A DNA stretch of 64,000 nucleotides from Styela clava (GCF_964204865.1 NC_135252.1:13723383-13787382); one strand, 5' to 3'. Positions 13,711 through 25,868 are shown, counted from the stretch's first letter. The notes: generated by a model from the sequence alone, not told the origin. Made by a program: numbers and translations.

Positions 13711-16559
13711 CATCATCATGGCCTTAACAGTATTATTAGTCTCCAATGCTTACATGAGATATTCAGTTATCATTAATATTCAAGATGCAGTGCTTTAAGG
13801 CTATGTCTCTCTAAGAATTTGAAGAGTGCCAATGGAGGACATGGAACTGAAATGCTAAGAACCTCTACGTAGTTTATTCCTTGAGACAAATATGTCAGGA
13901 AATATCGAGACTTGAAACAATTCACGTCAGCACTAGTGAGGAAAAATTCATTTAAAAAAGCGAAGGTCTTAAGCGAAAAATATTAACATTCATAAAATTT
14001 CGATAACTAACAGAAACCCCTAGGCATGTATAGAACTCGCTCCGGACCTGGAGCCAGCATGTTGCATATATATTTTGAACAAGTACCTATATACTCTGTA
14101 TTGATTACCTTTTCATTTTATTGGTTAATTGTTAATATGTATTCATTCTCTGTATGTTCATTGTAAAAAGAGATTATGTGAAATCTTAGTATTCACCAGG
14201 AATGTGGAGAATTCACTCTTGTATTGAGAGATTACTTGACGTCTAATGAATATTCATCGTGACTGTGAAGTCAGCATTTGCATGTTTATATTGACATTTT
14301 CAAACTCTCAAACTGGGAGCCAAAAGTAGAATTTAAATTTCTTTCAACTAGGAGTTGAAATGGATTCGTTTTCTAAATTTCCGAAAGTTTGGGAGTATGT
14401 TGTCGATCTTCCCCAGACTTTGATATTCCCAGTCTTGGGCATTTAGTCGCATCACTCTAAGCAAGATGCTTGCTTAAGCCGTTACTACAGTATTCGAAGA
14501 TGACATACCAATGCAGGAATTCAATATTTTATCCCATATTTTTACATAAATGGATGTGTAAATCACTGGAGTTACAATATGAAAACAGATCAGTACAATA
14601 TGCTATTGTAAATTTGTACTTCATTAATTTGAACAAAAAATATTTTTCCATGTAATAAATCTCGCTGGGAACTTTGGCTGGGGAAAGCTAAATCCTTTTT
14701 ATAAGTTCACTGGCGTTATTTGGTCCATCTGTTCCAACTGACTAAATGTCCGATCTTTATTTTCAATAAAAAAATAAACACAAATCAGTAAGCTTTAATC
14801 TTTAGATGCATGTTTAAAATTATTTTCCATCCCTATTACAACCATATCCAATTGTCAATAGTTCAGCGTCCATATTTGTACTTCTGTATATATATATATA
14901 CTCATCACCTGTGTTCTTCAGACTTATTACTTTATATTTTGTTGCTGCAATATTTTTTTGAAATTTAAATAATGATATTGCCCAGATTATTGACTACCTA
15001 GTCGTACCATTTAAGTCTGCATATTTTGTGTAAAATAGACGTTTTTGGCGTGCTGACTTAAATGATATTTTTGCATTTCGAGTTTTGGGGACAGTTGCTG
15101 ATGTAAATATATGAAATTACTCTATGCATGAAATTATGCTCCTGTTATTATTTTAAAAACTCAGTGCGTATTATGAGATAATATTGCTTTTCCACTTATA
15201 TACGTTTGATAGCTTAATGTTTCATTCAACTGTGTAATAAATGCAAAATACTATATGTCTGGAGAATTATTATGACTGGCCTTGTATGTATTGGCATAAG
15301 GGTCTTATACCATCTGTGTTCCTCATTTTCGTTTCTCAAACAGCCAACAGAAACGCGCGCAATCGTTACAACTTGTTTATGATATAATTCCCAATTTGAC
15401 ATAATGTGTACCATATGCACACGAAATTTGGAGGTTTACGTTGTCGAAAATAAGCGTTTTTTTATCTGTCGCGTGGATCCTAAAACAAAACTTAATTTTT
15501 CTTTTCGTTTTATTTGCAATATTTTATAAAACTCTTTTCAGTATTAGTATTTACTCTCTTATTTTCAGTCGTAAGTTTGAGTTGCAGGTTCTTTTACAGT
15601 TGACGCACAGTGGCACAAGATGTGCAGCGAGATACCGTTATTGGCGACTTTTTCGGTTTTCCGAAAATTTTTAAGAGGGTGGGGGTGTTCAGCTGCTGAT
15701 GAGGTGTAACATTTAGAGAATATTTATGTGAACGCGACTTAATTTTTTGCTCTTTTTCCACAACCATAAGTAATTATCTCTTTTTTGTCAGTTCAAATGA
15801 TTCCTAATTTCTTTCGTAGTCAACTCCTACTAGGAATCACCGCTAACAAAACTTCGTGAGACAGTGCAGCGCTTATTTGTAATCAGCACTCTCGCAAAAA
15901 TGAATCAAGTTTCGCGCCCTATTTGTTGCGCGATCTACAACACAACCTAAACGCGAGAAAGTGCATGAGCGATCGTTTTCGTTTGGCTTTGTAAAGGTAC
16001 GCTCGATCTAGGTTATCAGGAAATTATGTGGCTAACAAGTTTCCTCTGTGTTTACAAGTATTAAGTAGTTTTGTCATTATACATCATTGGAACGATTACT
16101 TAAATTCGAGATCCCTCGTTCTACCAGGCCTTGTGTAGTAAACGTTTTGGTACGGGTAAATGAATACGGGGTTTATGAGAATTAGATAGTATTTTGAGGG
16201 GGAGTTTTAATGTACAAAGTTGAAGACGAAAGCGCAGAAAAACACAAACATTTATATAGTTTACATATATATATGTATGACCTATAACTCGGAGGTTATA
16301 GTATTGGAGTTGGAGTAATAACTCATAAGGAAGTATTTAATTAAAATACTTATACCGGTAACCGCACGCGGTTAGGTGAATGCTCCGCTAAAATTATCCG
16401 CCATTGCTTATCGTGCGGTACTGTGGGGGTTCTTGCCTCACGAAGTTATTTCTAGGCTAAAAAAAATTCTCGTGAATTGTTGCTTAGTGTTTGCTATCAA
16501 TTGAGTCTGTTTTCGGTATTATTATTGGAAATTACGAACGTTCTTCCACTCGCCATCTT
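13711..16559. other. KLHL28 3' flank and upstream region of the POU-like gene
   Basis: No coding exon recognised. A short (TA)n tract lies near 14889-14900. A higher-GC stretch near 15840-16010 (GCGCTTATTTG, TTTCGCGCCC, ACGCGAGAAAG) could belong to the promoter of the downstream POU-like gene, but no element can be named. Confidence 0.4.
14654..14770 (+). terminator. Candidate poly(A) signals for the KLHL28-like gene
   Basis: AATAAA at 14654-14659 and again at 14765-14770, about 1 kb after the KLHL28 stop. These are the first canonical signals I noted downstream; a long 3' UTR is inferred. Confidence 0.3.
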
Positions 16560-18937
16560 ATGAAAATGTCGACTGCAGTAATAGTAAGCGGGAGAAAAGT
16601 AGCTTTACTTCTAAAGTTATATAGATTTTTTGCAGGTGAGAAAAAGCATTTTTCTATTATATCAAATTTGAGTATAATTAAACCAATAGATATAACCATT
16701 GTCATGGAATTTGGAGTCTGATTGGATTCTTTTACTTGTTTACAAATCTTTCCGCGTTTCTTGTTTTCTTTGTATGTTAGTAACTTGGAAAATGACGATT
16801 TTTTCTTTAGGTATTTCTCAAAAACAACTTGCAAGTGTCATGTGTGAAATGTTTGGCGAAAATATCAAAGTATCAACAATAAGTAAATTTGAACTTGGAA
16901 CTGAGGTAATTTTATTAACAGTAATAAATTTTAACAATGCTCACTACTTCGCGTATTTTTATGGCCCATCTGACGATATGACACGTGGTTTAGATATCTA
17001 GCTTCCACCAGAATGGCTCTTATTCTACCGGGTAATATCGTATTCTACCATTAACAAAGAGTAGTCTACTCACTGCTTGTGCTAGGCAGGTAGGCTAAAT
17101 AACTAATATGCCACCGCAATATTAATAGTATCCAGTCAAATGTTTTGGTCTTAATTAAAAAATTATACCAAATCTTATATTAATTTGTGTCGAATCCGAA
17201 AAAACAAATAATAAAGCCTTCTGGCTGAAACAATTTGTAAATCGAACATATCAACCTTATTCAATAATGTTTCAATTGTAGGCATGCATGCAAGATGTCA
17301 AAGATTTTTCATTGAAAGCAATGGTATGGCTGGAAATTATGGGAATAGATTGTCATTATCGCCTCGTTTCAGTCAATGACTGTGATAGCATAGATGGGAT
17401 GAGAAAAAAAAGAAAGGTTGCAGAATTGCCTCCGCTCGAGAAAAGAGCTTTGGAAACACTTCGCAAAATGTGCTCGGGATTCACATTGGAGGTAAGCAGC
17501 TGTGCTGAATGTGCGTGAAACAAAGTATTATCAAAATCTTCAGAAAACCATAGGGGTACCCATCCGATTAAACTCTCCATGCAACATTCTCTCTCTTCAC
17601 AACAAATCCTGTCTAAGTCGCAGAACAGTGATCCCCGCATGAGCTTGAAAGAAGTTTCACGACATACCTAGAAAATGTTATAGTTAAGCCTTGGTACGAC
17701 GATTGAGTTTCTCAAGATAAAATATAGAAGCCTATTATATTTCTTATAACAGCATCTTCAACTATTGGAAATAATATTTGGTGTTACACCAGAGGATCTA
17801 CATAAATGGTCTATTCAACTACGACGCAGACAGAAAAACTTCAATTCCATCAGAAAAAGAAAAAGGCCTCAGAATGTATGTGATTGTTTTGTTCAAAAGT
17901 TGCATTTATATAGATTTTTACCCAACATAGTTAAAGAAATGAAAAGCTTAAAATTTCATAGTTTATAGTTAAAACGTCACAAATATTCCCTCGAGGGAAC
18001 GCTGTTCTACGTCAGATCCACGGCGATTATGGTGAACTAATTTTTAATGAGAAAAAGTAGAATACATATATATGTATTTTGGCAAATTGGACAGACATGA
18101 GTTTGATTTCAAATTCGAAACTCAAATTTTTATATTGATGATTTAAATTAGCTTATATCTAATCTGTTTCACTACTGCTTTTTCTGCAACCATTTTTTTC
18201 TAAAGCAGGTTTCTGAAAAGCAGTGCCGGAAAGATTTCCTTTCAATCACTGCGAAAAATCATACGGAAATTCCTGACAAACATGTTGACAGCTTAATTGT
18301 TTCAGAAGATTCTGGAATTGAATCTGAAACGCCTGCTTCCCCAATCAAATACACGTATGTCGCTAGCTATCCATTGCGTTAATTTTATACCAGGTATTAA
18401 AGTGAACAAACTTTTGAACACCTAGCTAGACAATATTTGCTTGTAGTATGTGAACTAAGATGGCGGACACCGGAACTTAGCATGTGTACCAGATTAGGGT
18501 TAGGCCATAATTTCAGGTACAAATACTACGGGAGTCACTCGGCTAATCCCCGAACTCGTAATAGAACTAAAAAAAGGGAAATTGGAATCAAATTATGGCC
18601 TAACTCTAGTCTGGTACACATACTACGTTCCGGTGTTCGCCATCTTGGTTCACATACTACGGAGGTACTAGATAGCGCACTATATGCTAAAGGATTTAAT
18701 TAATCGAGCTTGAAAATTACACGTGAGTTCGCATTTCCCCACAAGCAAAAGCATGATCTATCTCTGACTAATCGTTGTTTTAATTCTAGTAATGGGAAAA
18801 CCTATGCACCCCTGCACCCAGTGACATCAGCAAAACGGAGAATAATTTACGAAGAAGCAATTGAAAACCACCGTATTTCGTATGAAATGCCCCAAACCGA
18901 TACGGATGAGGATCAGTTTTCCTGTGCACTGCTTTAG
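16560..18937 (+). CDS. Highly divergent POU-specific/homeodomain-like protein
   Basis: Six exons (16560-16635, 16811-16905, 17282-17491, 17753-17875, 18209-18354, 18790-18937) are GT-AG, phase-consistent, and give 265 aa. Residues about 10-80 resemble a POU-specific domain: GISQKQLASVM at the GxTQxDVxxAM position, ISKFE matching the ISRFE/ICRFE core, and SLKAMVWLE at the KPLLxKWLE end. Residues 99-158 fit a homeodomain register: basic start KKRK, Leu16 (L114), Trp48 (W146) and Arg53 (R151). Phe49 is Ser and the near-invariant Asn51 is Gln149. A basic RKRKRP follows, then an acidic Ser-rich tail. Known POU proteins are nuclear transcription factors; this one may bind DNA weakly or differently. 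The call is inference from motif register. An in-frame second ATG at 16566 has better context (A at -3), so the first two residues are uncertain. A MITE sits in intron 5. Confidence 0.6.
18441..18668. mobile_element. Foldback MITE with AAGATGGCGG ends, copy 2 (POU-like gene intron 5)
   Basis: GTAGTATGTGAACTAAGATG at the left matches the complement of CATCTTGGTTCACATACTAC at the right. The inner GATTAGGGTTAGGCCATAAT and ATTATGGCCTAACTCTAGTC arms pair. It lies wholly inside the last intron of the POU-like gene. The target duplication is unclear; CTAGA appears on both sides. Confidence 0.8.
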
Positions 18938-21291
18938 GGAAGACATGAGATATTCTGTTCACAATATAGGCCTATCTATATAAACTATAATGAGGCACAA
19001 ATTTTCTTACTTTTCACAAAAATAATAACACCGACACTTGCTTGAAATTCGGTTAATTTTTTACAGTTTTCTTTCATTTTGGTAACAAGTACAGCCACTC
19101 CACTTGCAAAATTTTATTTTTCTAAGAATATTCCGTTAACATAAAATAATTGCGTTCAAAATTTTCATGTCCATAATTATTTAAAATTTCCAATAACTTG
19201 GACAAGGCATTGGTTTCGTTTATTTCCACGAAGTGTATTCAAGCCTCAAATTCAAAAAAACTTCGCACAAGTATCCGTTCAAAGATAGGATATACTGAAG
19301 CCCAAAATAAAAATATTTTTATTTATTCAATGCCAAATGATACACACCGTTTAAGGCTTCGTCATGTCTCTCTATCAATACATTCTTAATAAATACCCCG
19401 CCACTCCAATATATGAAACGATAATGGAATACTGTTTTCGAAATAGCACATGTGCATCTTTTACAGACAATCCCACGCTACCGATTTAATTGTCCTGGAA
19501 ATTCATTATCGATCTTGTAAAATTGATTTCGTGTTCTTTCGGTTGCTGCTGCATGAGTACGTACGCGATAAGTACGAATTGCAATGTTTGTGATATTTAA
19601 TTTATCAACAAGTCGCTTTTCTATTTATTTCGCATTTCTTTTTCGGGCATGCTATATTCACTCTTCGAATAAAGGAATTTTTTTTTAATATTTGTTGCTG
19701 GAGATCATAGTATTTGCACTTTTTTACATAGACAATCGTGGGAAATTTGTTTATCCCGTTAGATAGTTAATCCCGTTAGATTAAATTTCCCAGAAGCTAA
19801 CACGGTTTTATGCAAGCAGGGATTCGCCGCAAGGAGGATCTTGCAACGACTGTTCGCTTGAAGCCACGTTTCCAAGTCTGGGAGAAATTTATCCTCGAAG
19901 AGAAATTTTGTCGTTTTTGGGGGGTACTTTTACTTTGTATTTTCTGCAGTATCTAATATTCTTTATAATTTATATTAGCACACATTATAAACTACTTAAA
20001 CTTTAAACAAAAAACGGGGATGCGACTTGCGCATAACACTAGCTTCATTCATTCCGAGGTATTCATTCTGGATACCTAGGATTCATTAAAAATCTAATAA
20101 ATAAAGTAGTTTTTATTTATAGTGAGACAGGAATAAAGAGTTTCTACTATGCAAAAGTAGGAATTTCGTGAAAAGGTTCGGAAGCACTGTCCCAAGGCTC
20201 CCATCACCATCCGAGAATGCGTGTTATTTAGTCAACCCCGTTCAGACTTCCGATTTTCAAATTCGATCATATATCAATGCCAACCCTTAAATAAAAATAT
20301 TCGGTTGATCGAACAGTATGATCACAAATAAACCAAATATTTGGATAGTAGAATAACTGATATCCAAAACAACCCAACTTATAACAACACCGCCATAATA
20401 CTCTATTGTACAAACAGCCTGCAAACATGTTGACCTTGAATATTTCCTATAAATAATACACGTTGAGTTATAATAAGCATTTACATTATAGTAAACACTT
20501 GTGGCAAACACTTCCAATAATTTTCAACTTCAATAAAGGGAGACAACATATATCAGTTACGCAAGACGTAATACAAAAAGTGGGAAACGAACATCTGCCG
20601 CTCAGTGACGATAGTAAAGATATATATAATTTGTCAAACGGAAAGTTATTTTGCTCAAATCGAAATGATTCGGTCCAGAGAGTGACGAGTGAGAAGTTGG
20701 TCTCAACGATAAAACGCACGGTACGATTTAGCTTACCCATATTTGGGAGATGCTACTGATATATATGCTTAAATGAAATACGATTAGGTAAAAGAAAAAC
20801 CTGTTCCTATTCCACAGTTATAAAGTAAGTGAATTTCTAGCCCTCGTTCGCCTTTATGTACACTTATACACGTTATAACTCACATCAAATGGTAAATATT
20901 TGAGCTCGATTATATAAAATAAGCACATTTTAATTCAGTTGACAGCTAGAGCAGTAACAAGTACGGAAGTACGCAGTCGTTTGCCACACCTGCACTGTTT
21001 TATTGAAATTTATCCCCGGGTGATTTCAAGTTTCAGTGGAGTTTAAGTCAAAACTTAAATATTCCACAGAATTACTACACGAATTTGAGTACAAAAAGAT
21101 AATTTCTTTCATAAACTAGTTTCACTAAGAACGCGGAGTGAGTGATCGTAGCAGTACTTACTTTATATCATTTACATTGTGCATTTGAACTGCATTTCCA
21201 TTCTAGCTAAATACCAACCTAGTTGTAATTATTGCAGTTGTCATTTTTGTAACCTAATTGTAACTTTTCTGCCGCCATCTCTTGATCAAAA
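18938..21291. other. Intergenic region between the POU-like and colipase-like genes
   Basis: Contains one hAT-like repeat (19865-20189). An open stretch at 20463-20759 is open in two frames but has no ATG start and no recognisable homology. No supported gene found. AATAAA near 19388 may end the POU-like transcript. Confidence 0.4.
19865..20189. mobile_element. Non-autonomous hAT-like repeat, family C copy 1
   Basis: The left end CACGTTTCCAAG and right end GGTTCGGAAGCACTG are hAT-like inverted ends. The interior (ACATTATAAACTACTTAAAC, GCGACTTGCGCATAACACTA, GGAATAAAGAGTT) is shared with 48490-48702 and 53267-53545. No clear target duplication. Confidence 0.65.
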
Positions 21292-22288
21292 ATGTTTCTC
21301 AGAATTATATTGTTCTACTGCTGTTTAGCATTGGTGACATGCTCAGTAGAGAAAAATTTAGTAATCAATTTAGTAAGTACTATTTATTTGTGCTAATTTG
21401 ACGTATTTGTAACCCACCCGTGCAGGACGCGGTAATACTGCACCTGTTTTTCTAGGAAAACGGAGAAATATGTGCTTTTGGAAGTCAGTGTTTGAGTGGA
21501 TGCTGCAAAAGGAACGGAGTCGTACTTCGATGTTCAAGTCTTAGCAAGGAAGGTGCTCAATGTACAAGAGACGTGAGTACCGGAATAGTTTAATCGATGT
21601 CTAGCAACAACAAAAATGGGTAGTCAGACCTGAAGATTTTATTGTCTCGGGTTTATATCGTTTTCTCGAACTTCACGCAAACAGCAGAAAAATTTTAAAA
21701 CCCGGATTCGACTTGAAATCCGGAAGGCGAAGCTGGTGATTCTGGCCCAATTTCAAGTACTCAGCATTGAAGTTTTTAGCTCGTTCCTAGATTTAAGAAA
21801 GTGACCTTTCAAACGTATTTTTTGAACATCTGTTTACAAGTTGCATCTTTAATAAGATAATAGTAATGCATATATTTCTAAATATAATTGGGCTATCATT
21901 CAACAACGTACGTGACCAGTAATCAATCAGGATATATATAATCTCATTTGCTGATAGACTTCCTGCACGATTATCAACCTGCATGACCTGACTTCAATAA
22001 GAAAGTTCTTTTCTAAAGTTCCTCTTAAATCTGTACCAATTTCGAATTTATTTTATTTTTATTAGGTAGCCATTTGTAAGATTTGATGGGTAAAAAACAA
22101 ATCAAGAAAGTAGCATTAACTTTCTTGAGCACGCAGCGCTCACGTGACGGAATTTATAAATCGCAGAATAATCCATAAAAAAAATTATTTTGTAGGATAT
22201 GTTGGACACCGAGGTTTTTCATTGCCATTGCGAGATGGGATTACAATGCGACAGACAAACAGACGTATGCGTGGACGGGAACGCATAA
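21292..22288 (+). CDS. Secreted colipase-fold cysteine-rich protein
   Basis: Three exons, 21292-21372, 21456-21572 and 22196-22288, all in phase 0, give 96 aa; vertebrate colipase genes also have three exons. Residues 1-18 are a signal peptide (MFLRIILFYCCLALVTCS). The mature protein starts near the colipase hallmark INLENGEIC and holds exactly ten cysteines in the colipase order: C, C, CC, C, C, CxC, C, C. This predicts five disulfides. The C9-C10 loop has about six residues against about 18 in mammalian colipase, so that finger is truncated. Colipase anchors pancreatic lipase to bile-covered lipid; the same fold occurs in Dickkopf and prokineticin. The INLENGE start favours colipase, but a toxin-like or signalling role cannot be excluded from sequence. 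It converges on pirin copy 1. AATAAA occurs at 22399-22404 and 22448-22453. Confidence 0.85.
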
Positions 22289-22398
22289 AATGACATCTCT
22301 GCAAATACTTATTCATAAAATTCAAATGATGGAATTTAATATTACATCGATTTGGTAAAATTCAAAAGATGCTATCAAGATTATAATAATTTTATATA

Positions 22399-22453
22399 AA
22401 TAAAATAAATGGAATTTGATATTGATGAAATTCTCTGTGACACCTTCAATAAA
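22399..22453 (+). terminator. Candidate poly(A) signals of the colipase-like gene
   Basis: Two AATAAA hexamers, 22399-22404 and 22448-22453, within 170 bp of the stop codon. Confidence 0.5.
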
Positions 22454-22722
22454 TGTACTGAATACCTATTTCTTCCTCAATATTTCTTTGTGAGCAAATT
22501 AGCCGGTCAGTGATCTGTTAATTATGTATTTTTTATACAGCATTGAATTTGAAATGTTAAACATAACATGAAGAGTGAACTGTGCTCAATTACATATATA
22601 ATATACACATTTCGAAAGGACTTATGTAAATTTTAGGAGTTCTTCTTATTCTAGAACGTCTTTGATGGTTTCTAAATTACAGTACAACCCAGTATTTAGA
22701 ATATAAATATTTTTCATAAGGG

Positions 22723-22728
22723 TTTATT
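22723..22728 (-). terminator. Candidate poly(A) signal of pirin copy 1
   Basis: TTTATT on the plus strand, which is AATAAA on the minus strand, about 85 bp past the pirin-1 stop. The equivalent position downstream of copy 2 reads TTTAAT (ATTAAA, a weaker natural variant). Confidence 0.5.
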
Positions 22729-22811
22729 TGTCTGGGCATCTGATTTGATCCAATGTTTGTGCTTGATTTGGTTCCAAAGTAAATAACTTGTTCAATGTTA
22801 ACTGGACAAGA

Positions 22812-23636
22812 CTATTCTTCAAATCCATCCACTCGTTTATTGTATAACTTTTCCATTTCTAAAGCAGCGTCTTTACTTTCCATCACATATGCATGACTTC
22901 CTTTGGAATGAATATACATAGATTCTTTCAATGGAATGCCGGAAAAGAAGAAAAATCTTGCAGGCTTTTTGTCTTTGGTTTTATTTTCGAACTTGATAAA
23001 GTCTCCACCAGAGATATCACCAGTATGTCTTGCTTTGATCGTAACCCCTCCGACTACGATAGTACCTTGCATTGTGTAAATGAAAGTGGTCCATGTTCTA
23101 TCGATTGGCTGAGTATGCGAAGACCCCGAATTCAACGTGATATCTAACATTACTGTTGGCTGCTGCGTTTGTACTCTTGATTTCATTCCTAGTGAGTTTC
23201 CCATTAGCACTCTCACTGTTGCGCCCTCATTTTGTAAAGTAGGTGTTTGAGCCTTCCTAGAAACTTGAAAATCACACGGAGTTCTCTTTTTATCATGTGG
23301 TAAATTTACCCATAAATTAAGGCCGTTTGCAACCCCAACGGGCATTTCTCTGTGTATTATACCACCAGCTGCGCACATATTTTGAATTCCGTCGGGTCCC
23401 AGAACGTTTTTGTTTCCAGCGTTGTCACCGTGAAAGAGTTCGCCTTGAACAACAAAAGTAACGGATTCAAATCCGGTGTGAGGATGATTCGCAAAAACGG
23501 TAGGCGCTAGAAGATTAAAATGATCAAAAAATATAAACGGATCCTTTTGCACGAACTTTTGGTCGACCAAACCAAATCTCACGAATCTTTGCACTGCGTC
23601 ATAAACTTTGGTGACCGTTGCAGCAACTTGATCCAT
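22812..23636 (-). CDS. PIR: Pirin, tandem copy 1 (single exon)
   Basis: An uninterrupted 274-aa ORF (human pirin is 290 aa). N-terminal cupin motifs are intact: FANHPHTGFESVTFV gives the metal ligands His51 and His53, and GGIIHREMP gives His95 and Glu97, matching the HxH...HxE iron site of pirin. DPFIFFDHF and GELFHGDNAGN are also typical. The C-terminal cupin ends with RVDGFEE. Pirin is a nuclear, iron-binding bicupin that modulates NF-kB-type transcription and has quercetinase activity in vitro. Lack of introns, while other genes here have many, suggests retrocopy origin. It differs from copy 2 at 28 of 274 residues, seven of them in the first 12. Flanking similarity to copy 2 extends both sides of the ORF. 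Confidence 0.93.
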   Translation of the reverse strand: MDQVAATVTKVYDAVQRFVRFGLVDQKFVQKDPFIFFDHFNLLAPTVFANHPHTGFESVTFVVQGELFHGDNAGNKNVLGPDGIQNMCAAGGIIHREMPVGVANGLNLWVNLPHDKKRTPCDFQVSRKAQTPTLQNEGATVRVLMGNSLGMKSRVQTQQPTVMLDITLNSGSSHTQPIDRTWTTFIYTMQGTIVVGGVTIKARHTGDISGGDFIKFENKTKDKKPARFFFFSGIPLKESMYIHSKGSHAYVMESKDAALEMEKLYNKRVDGFEE

Positions 23637-25091
23637 TTTTAACTATTTATTGTCAATTGATTGGCTAAACGCGTGCTGGTAAAATAATCGACGCATAACA
23701 AATTTAGTAATGTCGGAGCTTCGTAATACGATACATGAATCCTGTACAGGTCTTGCAAAAATAGGAATCTGGGGCCGAGGAATCGGTATGCCTTGACTAC
23801 AAGGCTTAAACTAAATTGTCGAGCCAAAAGTTGATTAAAGATGATTCAAAAGATGACCTGACCAAATCATCATTTCTAAGATTCATTACATACGGTTAGA
23901 TTATTACTTGAACTATTTTACCCCATTTCCCAAAGTAACCCTCTATCTATTCTTTTTGTTCAAGATAAGTTATTTTTGCTCGTGCTTCAGTAAGCATCAA
24001 CAGCTTGAAATCTCCTCTTACTCCATTGTTTTTGCACTTTTTATCCTAAACATAATCATAATTAAGCTCATTATAAGCAGACCCAGTTCTTTGTGAAAAA
24101 TTATGATCAATATATATAATATCTATTATAAACGAATCATTTGAAATATCAAAGTCGTACAGTTTTTTTTGTTTTTCAGGCAAAATTGAAACAATACTAT
24201 TAAATACAAGTTGAGTAATCGCACAATTGCAACGTAATTTTTTTATTGGATATTCCAAAAAAAGAAAAGGATTTCACGTCAAAGTAACTACATCATATCC
24301 AAAGCCAGTATAAACATGTAAATCGCTGTGTCTTTCACACTTCCTACACTAACTGAAACTGAACATATGAATAATCTTCATGCATCACCGTTGCGTATCA
24401 AACGGGAATGATTAGAATGATTGAATTACATGCACATGATGATTGAAGGCTGACTTGAGCTCTTTTTGTTCAATAACTGAAGTGAGTAGAAACACTGCTG
24501 ACTATAATCATCAAATGTATGTTGCATGTAATATACAAATTAAGGCATGTTACTGAAAACTTACGGCACATATAAATTATGTTTTAATGATATATCATAG
24601 TCGTGACCTGATCGAACCGTGCTTCAAAATTTATGTGACAATAATGACACATATGAAATACCACGTGCCTTATTAATCATAGATCAATTGATATTATTGA
24701 TCATCAATACATTATATATTTTCTTTTGGACATAGATGAAAAAAATTAGTTGAGCAAACTCATAATACATGCCGACACACTTGTGACGCAACACGGGGCA
24801 TGCCGAACTTTTCTGCAGCCCAGTGCCAGAAAACGATGCGCTTATACCTCACTTCAAAAATAATATGGGAATAAACAAATTGTAGATGTTGGTATACATG
24901 ATCATGAATCAATGAAAAGACGAGTAAGAGTGGGATGTTTGTATTATTAAATAAATCATCAAACTAAGCAACAATTTCACATATCTAAAATCCAACTTAT
25001 AACGCGAACTCTACAGCTTGGATCTGCTGCCGCCTTCAACGTTCTGCCCGGGGCGGCTCCCCTTATGGCCATCCCCTACGTCCGTTCCCTG

Positions 25092-25310
25092 GTGTAACAG
25101 ACTTAACAACACTTAGTCTTCAAGTTCGAAAGAACCGTTTGTGACTTAAAACTTTGTCCTTTTTCGAGAAAATTCCCATACCGCCAACAATGAAGTATGA
25201 TAATGCGCACTTGCTCAATGTTGATATATATTTTCAAATCAATATCAAATGATTATTGGCGACTACCAGCAAGCTTTTTAAGAATTAGCTAACCCCATTC
25301 TTCGAAATAA
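25092..25310. repeat. Spacer repeat, uninterrupted copy
   Basis: TAACAGACTTAACAAC...AGTCTTCAAGTTCGAAAG, TTTTTCGAGAAAATTCCCAT and ACCGCCAACAATGAA recur at 26850-26905 plus 27422-27590. There the sequence is split by a 516-bp insertion at the position corresponding to TTTGTGAC here. Confidence 0.8.
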
Positions 25311-25394
25311 AACAAAAACAAGCATGTGCCAAGCAATACCATTTGTTGCTCACGTATATTATTATTGTATTATATATATGGACATGAATTGGAC

Positions 25395-25560
25395 CTATGA
25401 ATCGTTTTGTTATTATGTTGTTCTTGGTATGTTTCTTCTTATCGTTATGAAAAAACCGCTTTTATCTTTAACTACTGAACCAATTGCTTTGGAATTTTCA
25501 GTGGTTAAAGCTTGTATTTTCCTTTAGTTTAGAACTTTTTCGTGTTCATATAGTTGGTCA
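25395..25560. repeat. Dispersed repeat shared with 49135-49290
   Basis: TTTTGTTATTATGTTGTT, CGTTATGAAAAAACCGCTTT and TTTTCAGTGGTTAAAG match, with substitutions, TTTGTTATTACGTTGTTATT, TTATGAAAAATCGCTTTTCC and TTTTCAGTAGTTAAAG at 49140-49250. The family is not identified. Confidence 0.55.
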
Positions 25561-25868
25561 TAACTCTCTTGTTAGTGATAATATAGCACATTTTACCTCA
25601 TTTGCGATTGGTATATATATATATATACTTATTTGGCGTTAACAGAATTCCAATATTTTCAATGCATACAGTGTTACTTGTATATCGCGCGTTTTGCGTA
25701 TTTTGGAACGTCCCGGTTGTTTCTAAATTACTAACAGTACAGCCCAGTGTTTAGAATATACATATTCATCATAAGGGTTTAATTTTCTGGACATCTGATT
25801 TGGTCCAATGTTTGTACTTGATTTGGTTTCCAAGTAAATAACTCGTTCAAAGTTAATTGGACAATGTC

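Larger units (their letters stand above)
23637..25868. other. Spacer between the two pirin genes
   Basis: No coding exon found. The first ~100 bp resemble the 5' flank of pirin copy 2, and the last ~170 bp (from about 25700) resemble the 3' flank of pirin copy 1. Positions 25092-25310 and 25625-25700 recur beyond copy 2. A GC-rich patch sits at 25021-25095 and a (TA)n tract at 25615-25627. Confidence 0.6.

Noticed and set aside
18441-18668. 88-codon ORF across the MITE as an extra exon of the POU-like gene
   Set aside because: The sequence is the MITE itself, and the last exon joins in phase without it.
20463-20759. 98-codon plus-strand open frame between the POU-like and colipase genes
   Set aside because: No ATG at its start (TTG), the opposite strand is equally open, and no homology or splice partners were found.
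22893-23147. Plus-strand ORFs inside the pirin and VPS45 genes
   Set aside because: Shadow frames antisense to real coding exons.
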